DNA of 64,000 nt, taken from the NCBI GenBank assembly GCA_021847835.1, contig JAJZPR010000002.1, positions 1 through 64,000 of the forward strand, given 5' to 3'. Source of the stretch: Pseudomonadota bacterium. GTDB taxonomy: Bacteria; Pseudomonadota; Gammaproteobacteria; Burkholderiales; Thiobacillaceae. Within the stretch, counting starts at the first letter, position 1, and the number at the start of each line of letters is the position of its first letter. A program made the translations under genes and the position numbers. Shown in pieces: positions 24,964 to 36,810 of this stretch. Under the pieces are notes generated by a model. That model was not told the DNA's origin. It did no database searches and worked only from the letters and a program-made list of their open reading frames with translations.

Positions 24964-25647
24964 ATGGCAAAACTGATTCTGACCGTTGACGGCGAGGTGG
25001 CCGGCAACTATTTCATCGACACGCCGCGATTCACCATCGGCAGTCTGGAGGACAACAGCCTGCCGCTCGCCCATCCGGGCGTCAGCAGGTCGCATGCGGT
25101 GATCACGACGGTCGGCAACGATGACATCCTGGAGGACCTCGGCAGCACCAACGGCACCCTGGTGAACGGCAACAGGATCACGCGTCACATCCTGCAGCAC
25201 GACGACGTGATCGAGATCGGCAGCTGCCAGATCCGCTATCGCAGCCAGAAGGCCGTCAGCGGTCCCAGCCTCGACAGAACCATGGTGATACAGGGGCTCG
25301 CCCCCGAAGCGGCGGCGATGCCTGCGCCGCTTGCCGGCCTCGAACGGGCGGCGGCCAGGAAGCCCGGACAGGCGCGGGAAGGCGCCCGGCTTGGCCTGGT
25401 CAGGGTGACGAAAGGGCCGCAGGCCGGCAGGGAAATCGAACTGCCGCGGGTGCTGCGCACCTTCGGCGAGCCCGGGGTGCAGCTTGCCGTGATCAACCGC
25501 CGCCCGCACGGCTATTTCATCACTCACGTCGAAGGCAAAAAGCCGGCCTTGCTCAACGGCAAGCCCATCGGCGGCGAACCCCGGCCGCTGGCGCCCAATG
25601 ACGTCATCAGCATGGGCGACGAAGAGCTGCTGTTCCTGCTGAAATAG
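24964..25647 (+). CDS. FHA-domain protein
   Basis: A 227-residue protein. Residues about 20-95 form an FHA domain with the phosphothreonine-binding signature: PRFTIGSLEDNSL, GVSRSHAVIT and LGSTNGTLVNG. A second, weaker FHA-like part is at the C-terminus (VINRRPHGYFITHV, ALLNGKPIGG). It should read threonine phosphorylation by the neighbouring kinase. Coupled closely to the PP2C gene. Known pathways with this trio control type VI secretion or cell envelope processes; the target here is not visible. Confidence 0.9.
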   Translation: MAKLILTVDGEVAGNYFIDTPRFTIGSLEDNSLPLAHPGVSRSHAVITTVGNDDILEDLGSTNGTLVNGNRITRHILQHDDVIEIGSCQIRYRSQKAVSGPSLDRTMVIQGLAPEAAAMPAPLAGLERAAARKPGQAREGARLGLVRVTKGPQAGREIELPRVLRTFGEPGVQLAVINRRPHGYFITHVEGKKPALLNGKPIGGEPRPLAPNDVISMGDEELLFLLK

Positions 25648-25690
25648 GCGCAGCGGCGCGCGCAGGCCGCCCGCCAGGATCGCATTGCCC

Positions 25691-27250
25691 ATGAAAACCC
25701 TGGCCAGCTACGACGAGCTTCCCTACGACCGCCTGCCGTTTCCAGAGACCGAACCGGATTTCCTGGCGGCGCTGGCGCGGCTGCACGGATTCGAGGCGGC
25801 CGATGCGCGCACTTCGCGCATCCTGGAACTGGGCTGCGCGCAGGGCGGCAACCTCATTCCCATGGCGGCGCGCCATCCGGACAGCGAATTCGTCGGCGTC
25901 GATCTTTCGCGCGTACAGGTGGAGGAGGGGCGGGCCTTCATCGCGCAGGCAGGCCTGGCCAATATCCGCCTGTTGCACGGCGATATTGCCGCGCTCCCTC
26001 ACCCCGGCCCTCTTCCGCAAGCGGGCGAGGGGGACGCAGCGTCGCTGCGCGCCGCTCACGTCGACGACCTGGGCGAATTCGATTTCATCATCGCGCACGG
26101 GGTGTATTCCTGGGTGCCGGATGCCGTGCGCGCGGCGCTGCTGGCGGCCTGCCGCGAACGGCTCAGGCCGCAGGGCATCGCCTACGTCAGCTTCAACGTG
26201 GCAGCCGGCTGGCGCACCTACGGCCGGCTGCGCGAGTTGCTGATGCAACATGACGATTCCCGGCTCGGCCCCATGCAGCGCGTGGAACGGGCGCGCAGCG
26301 TGCTCGCGTCGGCATCGTTCGACGACGAGCGGCTGCGAAGGGAGGCGGACTATCTGAAGAACGCGTCCGCTTCCTATGTGTTCCACGAATACCTGTCCGA
26401 CATCAACCAGCCATTCGCCTTCTTGCAGTTCGTCGGCGATGCGGCAGGCCACGGCCTGCGCTATCTGGGCGAAGCGGGGTCGCGCCGCGCGCGCGTGGCG
26501 CTGGAAGACGACTGGGGGTTGTCGGCCGAGTCGCGTTACGAGCGCTGGCTGGAGGCGGAGGCCGCCCTCGACGATGCGCTCGACACGCGCTTTCGGCGCG
26601 CGCTGCTGGTGCGCGATGATTCGAGCCTGCCGCAGCCGCAGCGTGCCGAACTGCTGAAGACGCTGGCCTTCAGCGCCGATCTGAGCTCGGAGGACGAGCT
26701 GGATTTTGCCGAGCCCTGCGAGCAGCATTTCATGACCAGTGCGGGCGAGCGGCTGCCTGCCAATCATCCATTGCTCAAGGCCTTTCTCGTGGCGCTGACC
26801 GGCGTTCATCCGCAGGTCAAGGCTTATGAAGACGCGGCTGCTGCCGCATTGCAGCTGGCGCGCGAATACGGCTATCGCGGCGAGGCGGGCGACGCGTTTC
26901 TCGAAGCGCTGCTGGATTTCGTGCAGATGCAGGGCGTGCGCCCGCATGGCTTCATACCGCCGCACACCGAAACCTCGGCGGAGTTACCGAGGGCCACCGC
27001 CCTCGCGCGCGCGCAGGCGGCCATGCCGGGCTGGCCGGTGACCAATGCTTTTCATCTGGCGCTGGATGTCGATGAGTGGGGCCGACGACTGCTGGTCTCG
27101 ATGGACGGCAGCTTATCGATCGATGCGCTGGGGCGGGTGTTGCAAAGGGGGCTTGGCGAGGCAGGCATCCAGGCTGCGCCGGAACAGGCGGAAGCGCACG
27201 TGCAAGCCTGCGTGGCGTTTTTCCGGCGGCAGGGTTTGCTTGGTTGGTGA
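25691..27250 (+). CDS. SAM-dependent methyltransferase with regulatory domain
   Basis: A 519-residue protein. The N-terminal class I methyltransferase part has ILELGCAQGGNLIPMA (SAM motif I), EFVGVDLSRVQVEEG and FDFIIAHGVYSWVPD. The middle and C-terminal parts match the methyltransferase regulatory-domain family. About 20 extra residues (from LPHPGPLPQAGEGD) are inserted between DIAA and the FDFIIAHG motif; they are encoded by a dispersed repeat at 25995-26034. The frame stays open through it. The substrate is unknown. A TTG at 25685 is possible, but the ATG at 25691 is more likely. Confidence 0.85.
   Translation: MKTLASYDELPYDRLPFPETEPDFLAALARLHGFEAADARTSRILELGCAQGGNLIPMAARHPDSEFVGVDLSRVQVEEGRAFIAQAGLANIRLLHGDIAALPHPGPLPQAGEGDAASLRAAHVDDLGEFDFIIAHGVYSWVPDAVRAALLAACRERLRPQGIAYVSFNVAAGWRTYGRLRELLMQHDDSRLGPMQRVERARSVLASASFDDERLRREADYLKNASASYVFHEYLSDINQPFAFLQFVGDAAGHGLRYLGEAGSRRARVALEDDWGLSAESRYERWLEAEAALDDALDTRFRRALLVRDDSSLPQPQRAELLKTLAFSADLSSEDELDFAEPCEQHFMTSAGERLPANHPLLKAFLVALTGVHPQVKAYEDAAAAALQLAREYGYRGEAGDAFLEALLDFVQMQGVRPHGFIPPHTETSAELPRATALARAQAAMPGWPVTNAFHLALDVDEWGRRLLVSMDGSLSIDALGRVLQRGLGEAGIQAAPEQAEAHVQACVAFFRRQGLLGW
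25995..26034. repeat. CCCTCACC-type repeat inserted in frame in the methyltransferase gene
   Basis: The segment CCCTCACCCCGGCCCT, with the hairpin-forming TTCCGCAAGCGGGCGAGG next to it, matches a dispersed intergenic repeat type. It is translated as PHPGPLPQAGEG. It lies between two conserved methyltransferase motifs, where family members normally have a short loop. Confidence 0.75.
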
Positions 27251-27260
27251 ACTATCCGGG

Positions 27261-28004
27261 CTAGTTGGCTGCGCCGAATACCTTCTTCAGCAGCTCGCTG
27301 CCTGCCTTGAGCGGATTGGCGCGGATTTCGGCTTCCTTCTCGCCGATCAGGAGATAGAGCCGGTCGAGCGCCTGCCGGGTGACGTACTGCTCGACATTCG
27401 ACTGCTTCCTGTCGATCAGGCTGTACTGCGCGGCCATGCCGGCGTAGCGGTTGTACTGCTGCGCGAGGCCGACCCTGTCGGTGTGGGTCTTGACGATGGG
27501 CTGGAAGCGCTCGGTGAGTCTGGCTTCGGTCTTGCGGCGGAAGAAGTCGGTGGCCGAGGTCTTGCCGCCGGTGAGGATGCCCCTGGCATCCTCCAGGGTC
27601 ATGCCCTTCACTGCGTCGACCAGCAGCGTCCTGGCCTCGGGCACGGCGGCTTCGGCGGCGCGGTTCATGGCCAGCACCAGTTCGTCGGCCTGCCTGCCCA
27701 TGCCCAGCAGGCGCATGGCGCTTTCGGCTTTCTTCAGCGGTTCGGGCAGCGGGATTCTCAGTTTTTCGTCGCCGAAGAAGCCGTCCTTTTGCCCAAGCCG
27801 GGCGACGGCGGCATCGGCCCCGCGCACGAGCGCCTCTTTCAGGCCGGCGTTGATCTCGGTATTGGAAAGCGCGTTCACGTCGCCAGCGGCTTGTTCGTCG
27901 CTGGCGGGCTTGCCGAACACGCCCTTGAGCAGCTCGTTCCAGTCGACGGCCTGGGCGGGCATGGCGAGCGCCAGGCTGGCGGTCAGGATCAGCCAGGGTT
28001 TCAT
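27261..28004 (-). CDS. DUF4197 exported protein
   Basis: A 247-residue protein with a signal peptide (about 1-19, ending PAQA). The mature part begins VDWNELLKGVFG and has INAGLKEALVRGADAAVARL, EDARGILTGGKTSATDFFR and RKQSNVEQYVTRQALDRLYL, the typical DUF4197 pattern. It is a mostly helical periplasmic protein with no known function. It lies nine bases after the phoH stop on the same strand and probably shares its transcript. Confidence 0.85.
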   Translation of the reverse strand: MKPWLILTASLALAMPAQAVDWNELLKGVFGKPASDEQAAGDVNALSNTEINAGLKEALVRGADAAVARLGQKDGFFGDEKLRIPLPEPLKKAESAMRLLGMGRQADELVLAMNRAAEAAVPEARTLLVDAVKGMTLEDARGILTGGKTSATDFFRRKTEARLTERFQPIVKTHTDRVGLAQQYNRYAGMAAQYSLIDRKQSNVEQYVTRQALDRLYLLIGEKEAEIRANPLKAGSELLKKVFGAAN

Positions 28005-28013
28005 TGCCGGCCT

Positions 28014-29408
28014 TTACAGGATCTCGGCTGCATGGTCGGCCAGGCGCGAGCGTTCGCCGCGCGCCAGCGTCACGTGCCCGCTGTGCGGCCAGCCCTTGAA
28101 GTGGTCCACCACGTAGGTCAGGCCGGAGCTGCCCTCGGTCAGGTAGGGCGTGTCGATCTGCGAGATGTTGCCCAGGCACACCACCTTGGTGCCGGGGCCG
28201 GCGCGCGTGATGAGGGTCTTCATCTGCTTGGGCGTCAGGTTCTGCGCCTCGTCGATGATGAGGAACTTGTTGATGAAGGTGCGGCCGCGCATGAAGTTGA
28301 GCGACTTGATCTTGATGCGGCTGCGGATCAGATCCTGCGTCGCGGCACGGCCCCAGTCGCCGGCCTCGTCGTCGGTCTTGTTGAGCACGTCGAGGTTGTC
28401 CTCCAGCGCACCCATCCACGGCGTCATCTTTTCCTCCTCGGTGCCGGGCAAAAAGCCGATGTCCTCGCCGACGGGAACGGTGACGCGGGTCATGATGATC
28501 TCGCTGTAGATCTTCTTCTCCAGCACCTGGGCCAGCCCCGCGGCGAGCGTCAGCAGGGTCTTGCCGGTACCGGCCTGGCCGAGCAGGGTGACGAAGTCGA
28601 TTTCCGGATCCATCAGCACGTTGAGCGCGAAGTTCTGCTCGCGGTTGCGCGCGGTGATGCCCCAGACGTTGTTCTTGTGGTGGCCGTAATCCTTGATGGT
28701 TTCCAGTTCGACGGTCTTGCCCTTCACGCTCAGCACCTTGGCATAGAAGGGGCTGTCGGACTCCTGATAGACGAAGCCGTTGATCAGGAAGCCGTCCGTC
28801 ATCGGGCCCTTGATGCGGTAATAGGTGTGGCCGTTGACCTGCCAGGATTCCATGCCCTTGCCGTGCTTGTCCCAGAAATCCGCAGGCAGTTCGGTGACGC
28901 CGGTGTAGAGCAGGTCGGTGTCTTCCAGCACCTTGTCGTTGAAGTAGTCCTCGGCGTGCAGGCCCAGGGCGCGCGCCTTGATGCGCATGTTGATGTCCTT
29001 CGACACCAGCACCACCTGGCGCTTGAGGTATTTCTGCGAGAGGTGCAGCACCACCCCCAGGATCTGGTTGTCCACCTTGCTCGCGGCAAGCGATACCGGC
29101 AGCGGGCCGTCGATGGCCTCGGTCTGCAAAAACAGCCGGCCGGTGGCGGCGTCGTGGCTCGCCGGCCCCAGCGGGATGCCCTCGTCCATGTCTTCCCAAC
29201 TGCGCACCAGTTCGTCCAGGAAACGGCTGGCCTGGCGGGCGTTGCGCGAGACCTCGCTCATGCCCTTCTTGTGCTGGTCCAGCTCTTCCAGGGTGATGAT
29301 GGGGATCAGGAGATCGTGTTCCTCGAAACGGAACAGGCTGGTGGGGTCGTGCATCAGCACGTTGGTGTCGAGGACGAACAACTTGGTTGCTGCGGTTTTC
29401 TTGGGCAT
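28014..29408 (-). CDS. PhoH-family protein with N-terminal PIN domain
   Basis: A 464-residue protein of the PIN-PhoH (PhoH2) class. The N-terminal PIN RNase domain begins KLFVLDTNVLMHDPTSLFRF with the first catalytic Asp. The C-terminal PhoH ATPase has Walker A GQAGTGKTLLTLAAG and Walker B FLIIDEAQNLTPKQMK. Such proteins unwind and cut RNA in an ATP-dependent manner and are linked to toxin-antitoxin-like RNA control. It lies 11 bases after the peroxiredoxin stop on the same strand. Confidence 0.93.
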   Translation of the reverse strand: MPKKTAATKLFVLDTNVLMHDPTSLFRFEEHDLLIPIITLEELDQHKKGMSEVSRNARQASRFLDELVRSWEDMDEGIPLGPASHDAATGRLFLQTEAIDGPLPVSLAASKVDNQILGVVLHLSQKYLKRQVVLVSKDINMRIKARALGLHAEDYFNDKVLEDTDLLYTGVTELPADFWDKHGKGMESWQVNGHTYYRIKGPMTDGFLINGFVYQESDSPFYAKVLSVKGKTVELETIKDYGHHKNNVWGITARNREQNFALNVLMDPEIDFVTLLGQAGTGKTLLTLAAGLAQVLEKKIYSEIIMTRVTVPVGEDIGFLPGTEEEKMTPWMGALEDNLDVLNKTDDEAGDWGRAATQDLIRSRIKIKSLNFMRGRTFINKFLIIDEAQNLTPKQMKTLITRAGPGTKVVCLGNISQIDTPYLTEGSSGLTYVVDHFKGWPHSGHVTLARGERSRLADHAAEIL

Positions 29409-29419
29409 GGACAGGCTGC

Positions 29420-29875
29420 TTATTTCAGGGTTTGAATGAATTCAAGAACTTCCGCGGCATGGCCCGGCGCCTTGACTGCGCGCCACTCCCTGGCCAGCTT
29501 GCCGTTTTTGTCGAAAACGAAGGTGCTGCGCTCCACCCCGCGCACCTGTTTGCCATACATGTTTTTCAGCTTCATGACGCCGAACAGTTCGCACAGCTTC
29601 TCGTCCGGGTCCGAAATCAGCTCGAAGGGCAGGCCGAGCTTGGCCTTGAAGTTCTGGTGCGACTTCAGGCCGTCGCGCGAGGCGCCGACGATGACGGCGC
29701 CGGCCTCGGCGAACTTCGCGGCGAGGTCGCGGAACTCCATGCCCTCCGTGGTGCAGCCGGGCGTGTTGTCCTTGGGGTAGAAGTAAAGTACTACTGTCTT
29801 GCCCTTCTGGGCCGAGAGCCTGAACGGGCCGCCCGTGGAGTCGGCCTCGAAATCCGGGATGTCTGGATGCTTCAT
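29420..29875 (-). CDS. bcp: PrxQ/BCP-type peroxiredoxin
   Basis: A 151-residue peroxiredoxin that reduces peroxides using thioredoxin. The peroxidatic cysteine is Cys41 in DNTPGCTTEGMEFRD. The usual resolving cysteine five residues later is replaced by Met46; Cys95 in KLCELFG may serve instead, as in PrxQ proteins that carry it on the third helix. The ATG at 29875 was chosen because the protein opens MKHPDIPDFEAD; the longer frame has no family match. A thioredoxin reductase gene lies about 1.6 kb away. Confidence 0.9.
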   Translation of the reverse strand: MKHPDIPDFEADSTGGPFRLSAQKGKTVVLYFYPKDNTPGCTTEGMEFRDLAAKFAEAGAVIVGASRDGLKSHQNFKAKLGLPFELISDPDEKLCELFGVMKLKNMYGKQVRGVERSTFVFDKNGKLAREWRAVKAPGHAAEVLEFIQTLK

Positions 29876-30158
29876 GTCGTGTGTCAGCCAATACTGATGC
29901 CATTGTGGACTGACGGCGGGCGCCAGGCAACTATAAAATGCCATGCGCATCGCCTGGCCTTGGCTGCGTCCGTACAGAACGGCACGGCCGTCTCATTTTT
30001 GTGCCTGATTTTGATTCGGGTTCAAAAAACGTAATAAAAATGGAATAAATTGAGCCCCGCTCAAGTCTTTATATCCGGGTCGACTGGGTTTATAGTGGCT
30101 TGGGAGGTCCTGTCAGTCTGACTGAGATGACAATTTTCAAACGTAAGGAGACATAAGC

Positions 30159-30596
30159 ATGAAATTTTCCGGTCTTTTGGGCGCTGCCGTGCTCGCCGTT
30201 GCCACCCTGTCCGGTTGCGCCACCCAGCAGCAGGCAGAGCAACCCACTTCCAAGGTGGTCTACCACATCAATGACGCCAGCGTCGCCCGCATGGCCATGA
30301 ACAACGTGCGCAACCACAAGAACGCCGAACCCGGCGCCAAGATCGTGGTGGTCACCCATGGCAAGGGCATCGACTTCCTGCTGAACGACGCCAAGGACGA
30401 AAAGGGCGAGCCCTATACGGGCCAGATCGCCGGGCTCAAGGAGATGGGCGTCGATTTCCGTGTGTGCGCCAACACCCTCAAGGCTCGCAAGCTCGATAAC
30501 AGCGCGGTGATTCTCGATGCCAGCGTGGTGCCTTCGGGCGTGGCCGAAATCGGCAAGCTGCAGGCGCAGGAGGGTTACGTTTACCTGAAGCCCTGA
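30159..30596 (+). CDS. DsrE-family lipoprotein-like protein
   Basis: A 145-residue protein with a signal peptide and lipobox (LSGC, Cys20). The mature part has KVVYHINDASVARMAMNNVR, IVVVTHGKGIDFLL, and LKEMGVDFRVCANTLKAR, which is the pattern of DsrE/DsrF-like sulfur-carrier folds with a conserved cysteine in FRVCANTL. Envelope-located DsrE proteins are common in sulfur-oxidising betaproteobacteria, but their partner is unknown. AAGGAG lies before the ATG, and an intrinsic terminator follows at 30617, so it is transcribed alone. Confidence 0.85.
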   Translation: MKFSGLLGAAVLAVATLSGCATQQQAEQPTSKVVYHINDASVARMAMNNVRNHKNAEPGAKIVVVTHGKGIDFLLNDAKDEKGEPYTGQIAGLKEMGVDFRVCANTLKARKLDNSAVILDASVVPSGVAEIGKLQAQEGYVYLKP

Positions 30597-30616
30597 TATC
30601 AGGCTTTGCCTCCGTT

Positions 30617-30643
30617 GAAGGCCGCGCAAGCGGCCTTTTTTTG
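30617..30643 (+). terminator. Intrinsic terminator of the DsrE gene
   Basis: Stem AAGGCCGC / GCGGCCTT with a short loop and seven Ts, starting 21 bases after the stop codon. Confidence 0.9.
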
Positions 30644-30658
30644 TGCCAAAACACTTCA

Positions 30659-30891
30659 AGCCACAAGAGGGCACAGAGAACACAGAGAAAATCCCATGCT
30701 CAATGCGCCAGGTCTTGTCAGTAGGGAATGATTTTCTGCGCTCACAGAAGTCTTGGGGGGTCCCTCTGTGAACTCTGTGAACTCTGTGAACTCTGTGAAC
30801 TCTGTGAACTCTGTGAACTCTGTGAACTCTGTGAACTCTGTGAACTCTGTGAACTCTGTGAACTCTGTGTTCTCTGTGTTCTCTGTGGTCG
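30659..30891. repeat. CACAGAG element without gene, with an expanded 9-bp tandem repeat
   Basis: The left arm (30659-30690) has GCACAGAGAACACAGAG words. The right arm (30762-30887) is a run of 14 nine-base units in inverted orientation: one CCCTCTGTG, eleven exact AACTCTGTG and two TTCTCTGTG. About 70 bases without a gene lie between. The arrangement is the same as in the GxxExxY element at 19718, but the gene is missing and one arm has grown by slippage. An apparent ORF with repeated Glu-Leu-Cys codons across the run is not a gene. Confidence 0.7.
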
Positions 30892-30900
30892 TCTTTGGGT

Positions 30901-31478
30901 TTATTCAGGGAATTGGCGCGAACGGCTTTTGAGCAGCACGATGGCGGCGCCGCTGCCGCCGTCCGCGGGGCGCGCCTGGCAGAACGCCAGCACGTCCTCG
31001 CGCTGCATCAGCCAGTGGCGCAATTTGAGCTTCAGAACGGGCTCGCGGTTTTTCGAACGCAGGCCCTTGCCGTGGATGATGCGCACGCAGCGGGTGTCGC
31101 GGCGGGCACAGGCGAGCAGGAATTCGGCCAGGGCGAGGCGCGCTTCATCGCTGCGCAGGCCATGCAGGTCGAGCTCGGCCTGGATCACCCAGGCGCCGCG
31201 CCTGAGCTTGCGCAATGCCGCGGCCGGCACGCCGGGGCGGGCGTAGAACAGCCCCTCGCCGCTTTCCATTGCATCCCGGCCACCCTCATCGAGTATTTCC
31301 CAGGGATCGGCCAGGGAGTCGATCAGCGCCTGCTTTTCGTCCTTGAGGCGCTGACGCGGGACAGGCTTGGTCCGCGGTCGTGGAATGGCCGCCCGGTTGG
31401 CGGGCGGCAACGCAACGACGTCTGCCACCTCCTGCCGGAAGAGGCTGGCATCTTCTGGCGGGGAGGCGGGGCCGGGCA

Positions 31479-31479
<1 letters not shown>
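30901..31479 (-). CDS. Smr-domain protein
   Basis: A 192-residue protein. An N-terminal variable part (1-95) is followed by an Smr domain: AELDLHGLRSDEARLALAEF, with the LDLHG motif, and CVRIIHGKGLRSK with the HGKG motif. Smr domains related to the MutS2 C-terminus cut branched DNA or RNA; a recently studied role is cleavage of stalled-ribosome mRNA. Its start overlaps the trxB stop by one base on the same strand. Confidence 0.9.
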
Positions 31480-32480
<1,001 letters not shown>

Positions 32481-32518
32481 CTATCAAGTTGCCACGAAGT
32501 ACAGGCAGGCCGGCTTTG

Positions 32519-32556
32519 AACAGCTGATAACTGAAAACTGATAACTGACAACTATA
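32519..32556. repeat. GTCAGT-type repeat, single arm, before ftsK
   Basis: Three CTGATAACTG-like words in tandem. This is the same family as 4732-4821 and 11266-11352 but with one arm only. A TATAAT hexamer at 32555-32560 overlaps its end and may be the -10 box of ftsK, although no good -35 box is seen. Confidence 0.55.
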
Positions 32557-32586
32557 TAATGGCGCATTCGCATTATTAAAAGAGCC

Positions 32587-34878
<2,292 letters not shown>

Positions 34879-34924
34879 GGGTGCCTTGCCAAGGCCTCCA
34901 TCGCAGCCGCGGCAAGCCTCGATG

Positions 34925-36316
34925 TCATTTGACCGCCAGGCTCGGCCGATCTGATTCGGGGGGCGTCAGATAGGGCTTGTGATCCTTTTCCAGGCGGGAA
35001 AGGATGTCGTAATAATTGCGCACGCTTTCGACGAAAATCACGGCTTCGCCGCCACGCGCGTAACCATGGCGGGTGACCTTCTCGTAGCCGCCACGCTGCA
35101 GAAGAGGGAGGGTCTGCTTCACGTCCGTCCAGCTGTCCGGGTTCAAGCCCTTGGCCTGGGCGATGCGCCGCGCGTCCTCCAGATGGCCAAGCCCCTGGTT
35201 GTAGGCCGCCAGCGCCAGCCAGGTGCGGTCCGGCTCGGGGATGCGCTCGGGCAGGGAGCCTTTCAGCAGCACCAGATATTTTGCCCCGCCGAGGATGCTT
35301 TGACGCGCGTCCAGGCGGTTGCCGATGCCCATGCGGTCGGCGGTTTCCCCCGTCAGCATCATCAGCCCGCGCACGCCCGTGGGCGAAGTGGCATACGGAT
35401 CCCACTTGGACTCCTGGTAGCCGATGGCGCCGAGCAGCCGCCAGTCCAGCGAAGTCTGTTCCTGCGCCTCATGGAAAAACTTCCGGTAGCGCGGCAGGAT
35501 GGACAGCCTGCGCGCAAGGATGCCCTCGGCATGGGCCGGCTCCAGGCGGCCGACGTGGCCGTAGTGGCGTTCGTAAATCCGCTGCAGGGTGCCGTCGCGG
35601 CGCGCCTCGATGAAAAAGCGGTTGAGCTTGGCAAGCAGGGATCTGCCGCCATGCAGGGGCAACGCCCAGACCACGGGCTCCTTTGGGGACAACTCGTAGG
35701 CGATGCCCAGGGCGGGGTACTGATTGCGCGCCAGATCGAAATCCTGCTCGTTCACCACGACTGCGTCGAATTCCCTCTCGTCCAGCTTGGCAAGCAGCCC
35801 TTCCGGAAAAATATCCGGCAGGGTCGTCCATTGCAGTTTCGGATATTTGCGGCGGGCGGACTCGAGCAGTGAGTTGTGCCCGGCCTCCTGGGCGATGGCG
35901 ATGTTCAGCCTGGCGAGGTCGGCCAGATTCTTGATCCCGGGAGCCGGGCGACGGGTGACCACCACCACCCGGGTTTCGAACAGCATGGGCCCGGGCAGCA
36001 ACTGCTGCTCGTCGACCGATGCGGCGATCAGGTTGGCGGCGACGAGATGGGTTTTCCGTTCGCGCAGGGTTTGAAACAGTTCGGAGTAGGCCTCCGTCTG
36101 TTGCCATTTCACTGTCCAGTTGTATTTGGCGGCGAATGCCTGCACCACGTCATGCGTGTAGCCTTGGGGGTTTCCTTCCGGATCGAGGTAGAACGTGGCA
36201 GGCCCGAAAGGCACCGTCACCACCATTTCCGTGCTGGCGTCGGGATCGGGCAACGGGCGGCTGCACCCTTGCAGGGTCACCAGGGCCAGCCAGCCCAGGC
36301 ACAAGGCGCGAATCAT
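34925..36316 (-). CDS. mltF: MltF, membrane-bound lytic transglycosylase F
   Basis: A 463-residue lipoprotein (lipobox LQGC, Cys18). Residues about 30-260 form a solute-binding-type domain (TMVVTVPFGPATFYLD-like start), and about 285-420 the lytic transglycosylase domain, with the catalytic Glu in LGAIGYQESKWDPYA and the GLMMLTGETA and LALAAYNQGLGHLEDAR motifs. It cuts peptidoglycan to 1,6-anhydro products at the outer membrane. The gene is convergent with ftsK. Confidence 0.93.
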   Translation of the reverse strand: MIRALCLGWLALVTLQGCSRPLPDPDASTEMVVTVPFGPATFYLDPEGNPQGYTHDVVQAFAAKYNWTVKWQQTEAYSELFQTLRERKTHLVAANLIAASVDEQQLLPGPMLFETRVVVVTRRPAPGIKNLADLARLNIAIAQEAGHNSLLESARRKYPKLQWTTLPDIFPEGLLAKLDEREFDAVVVNEQDFDLARNQYPALGIAYELSPKEPVVWALPLHGGRSLLAKLNRFFIEARRDGTLQRIYERHYGHVGRLEPAHAEGILARRLSILPRYRKFFHEAQEQTSLDWRLLGAIGYQESKWDPYATSPTGVRGLMMLTGETADRMGIGNRLDARQSILGGAKYLVLLKGSLPERIPEPDRTWLALAAYNQGLGHLEDARRIAQAKGLNPDSWTDVKQTLPLLQRGGYEKVTRHGYARGGEAVIFVESVRNYYDILSRLEKDHKPYLTPPESDRPSLAVK

Positions 36317-36432
36317 GCCGGAAGTCTAGCATGCTGGCGCCGCCAAATTTGGGTTGGGCCAGCGGCAAACTCCATGTAAAATCCCGCCTTCGCCGTTTGC
36401 CGGCAACAGTTTGCCCGAGCGAAAACCTCTGC

Positions 36433-36524
36433 GGAGAGGTGGCAGAGCGGTTGAATGCACCGGATTCGAAATCCGGCATACGGGTTCTCCCGTATCGGGG
36501 GTTCGAATCCCCCCCTCTCCGCCA
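36433..36524 (+). tRNA. tRNA-Ser (CGA)
   Basis: A 92-base type II tRNA. The acceptor GGAGAGG pairs with CCTCTCC before GCCA; the anticodon stem-loop CCGGATTCGAAATCCGG has anticodon CGA. A long variable arm and GGTTCGAATCC T-arm are present. A terminator follows at 36539. Confidence 0.97.
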
Positions 36525-36538
36525 ATTTCAAATTAGTT

Positions 36539-36560
36539 AAAGGCCCCGCGGGGCTTTTTT
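36539..36560 (+). terminator. Intrinsic terminator after tRNA-Ser
   Basis: Stem GGCCCC / GGGGC-type hairpin with CG loop and six Ts, 15 bases after the tRNA 3' end. Confidence 0.9.
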
Positions 36561-36810
36561 GGCTTGCCCGGGCGGGGCGTATCCCCTTTGCTTCGCGGGG
36601 CCGGCACTGCCCGGACGGACGGGCCTTCGCGCAGGGTAACGCGAAGGCGGGAAATTTCCGTTTTCCCCGAATTGACACAACTCCTCCTGCCGTGGCAAAA
36701 GTTCAAAAATGCCGGCAAACTTCAATTTTTCCCTGCATTGTTTGTGGCAGGCTTGAAAATTCTTTCCGGCTCATCAAATATGAGTATTGTTATGGGCTAC
36801 ATTCCAGGTA

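Noticed and set aside
22102-25647. Type VI secretion locus
   Set aside because: Only regulatory-type genes are present; no tssB, tssC, hcp, vgrG or clpV is seen in the window.
27045-29435. Plus-strand ORF of 796 codons opposite phoH and the DUF4197 gene
   Set aside because: The minus strand carries two well-conserved proteins here; the plus frame has low-complexity His/Val/Leu-rich composition typical of shadows.
30762-30887. Possible CRISPR array
   Set aside because: The units are nine bases and contiguous, without spacers, and no cas gene is present.
30728-31246. Plus-strand ORF with repeated Glu-Leu-Cys residues
   Set aside because: It is produced by the 9-bp tandem repeat and then runs antisense through the smr gene; there is no family match and no sensible ribosome site.
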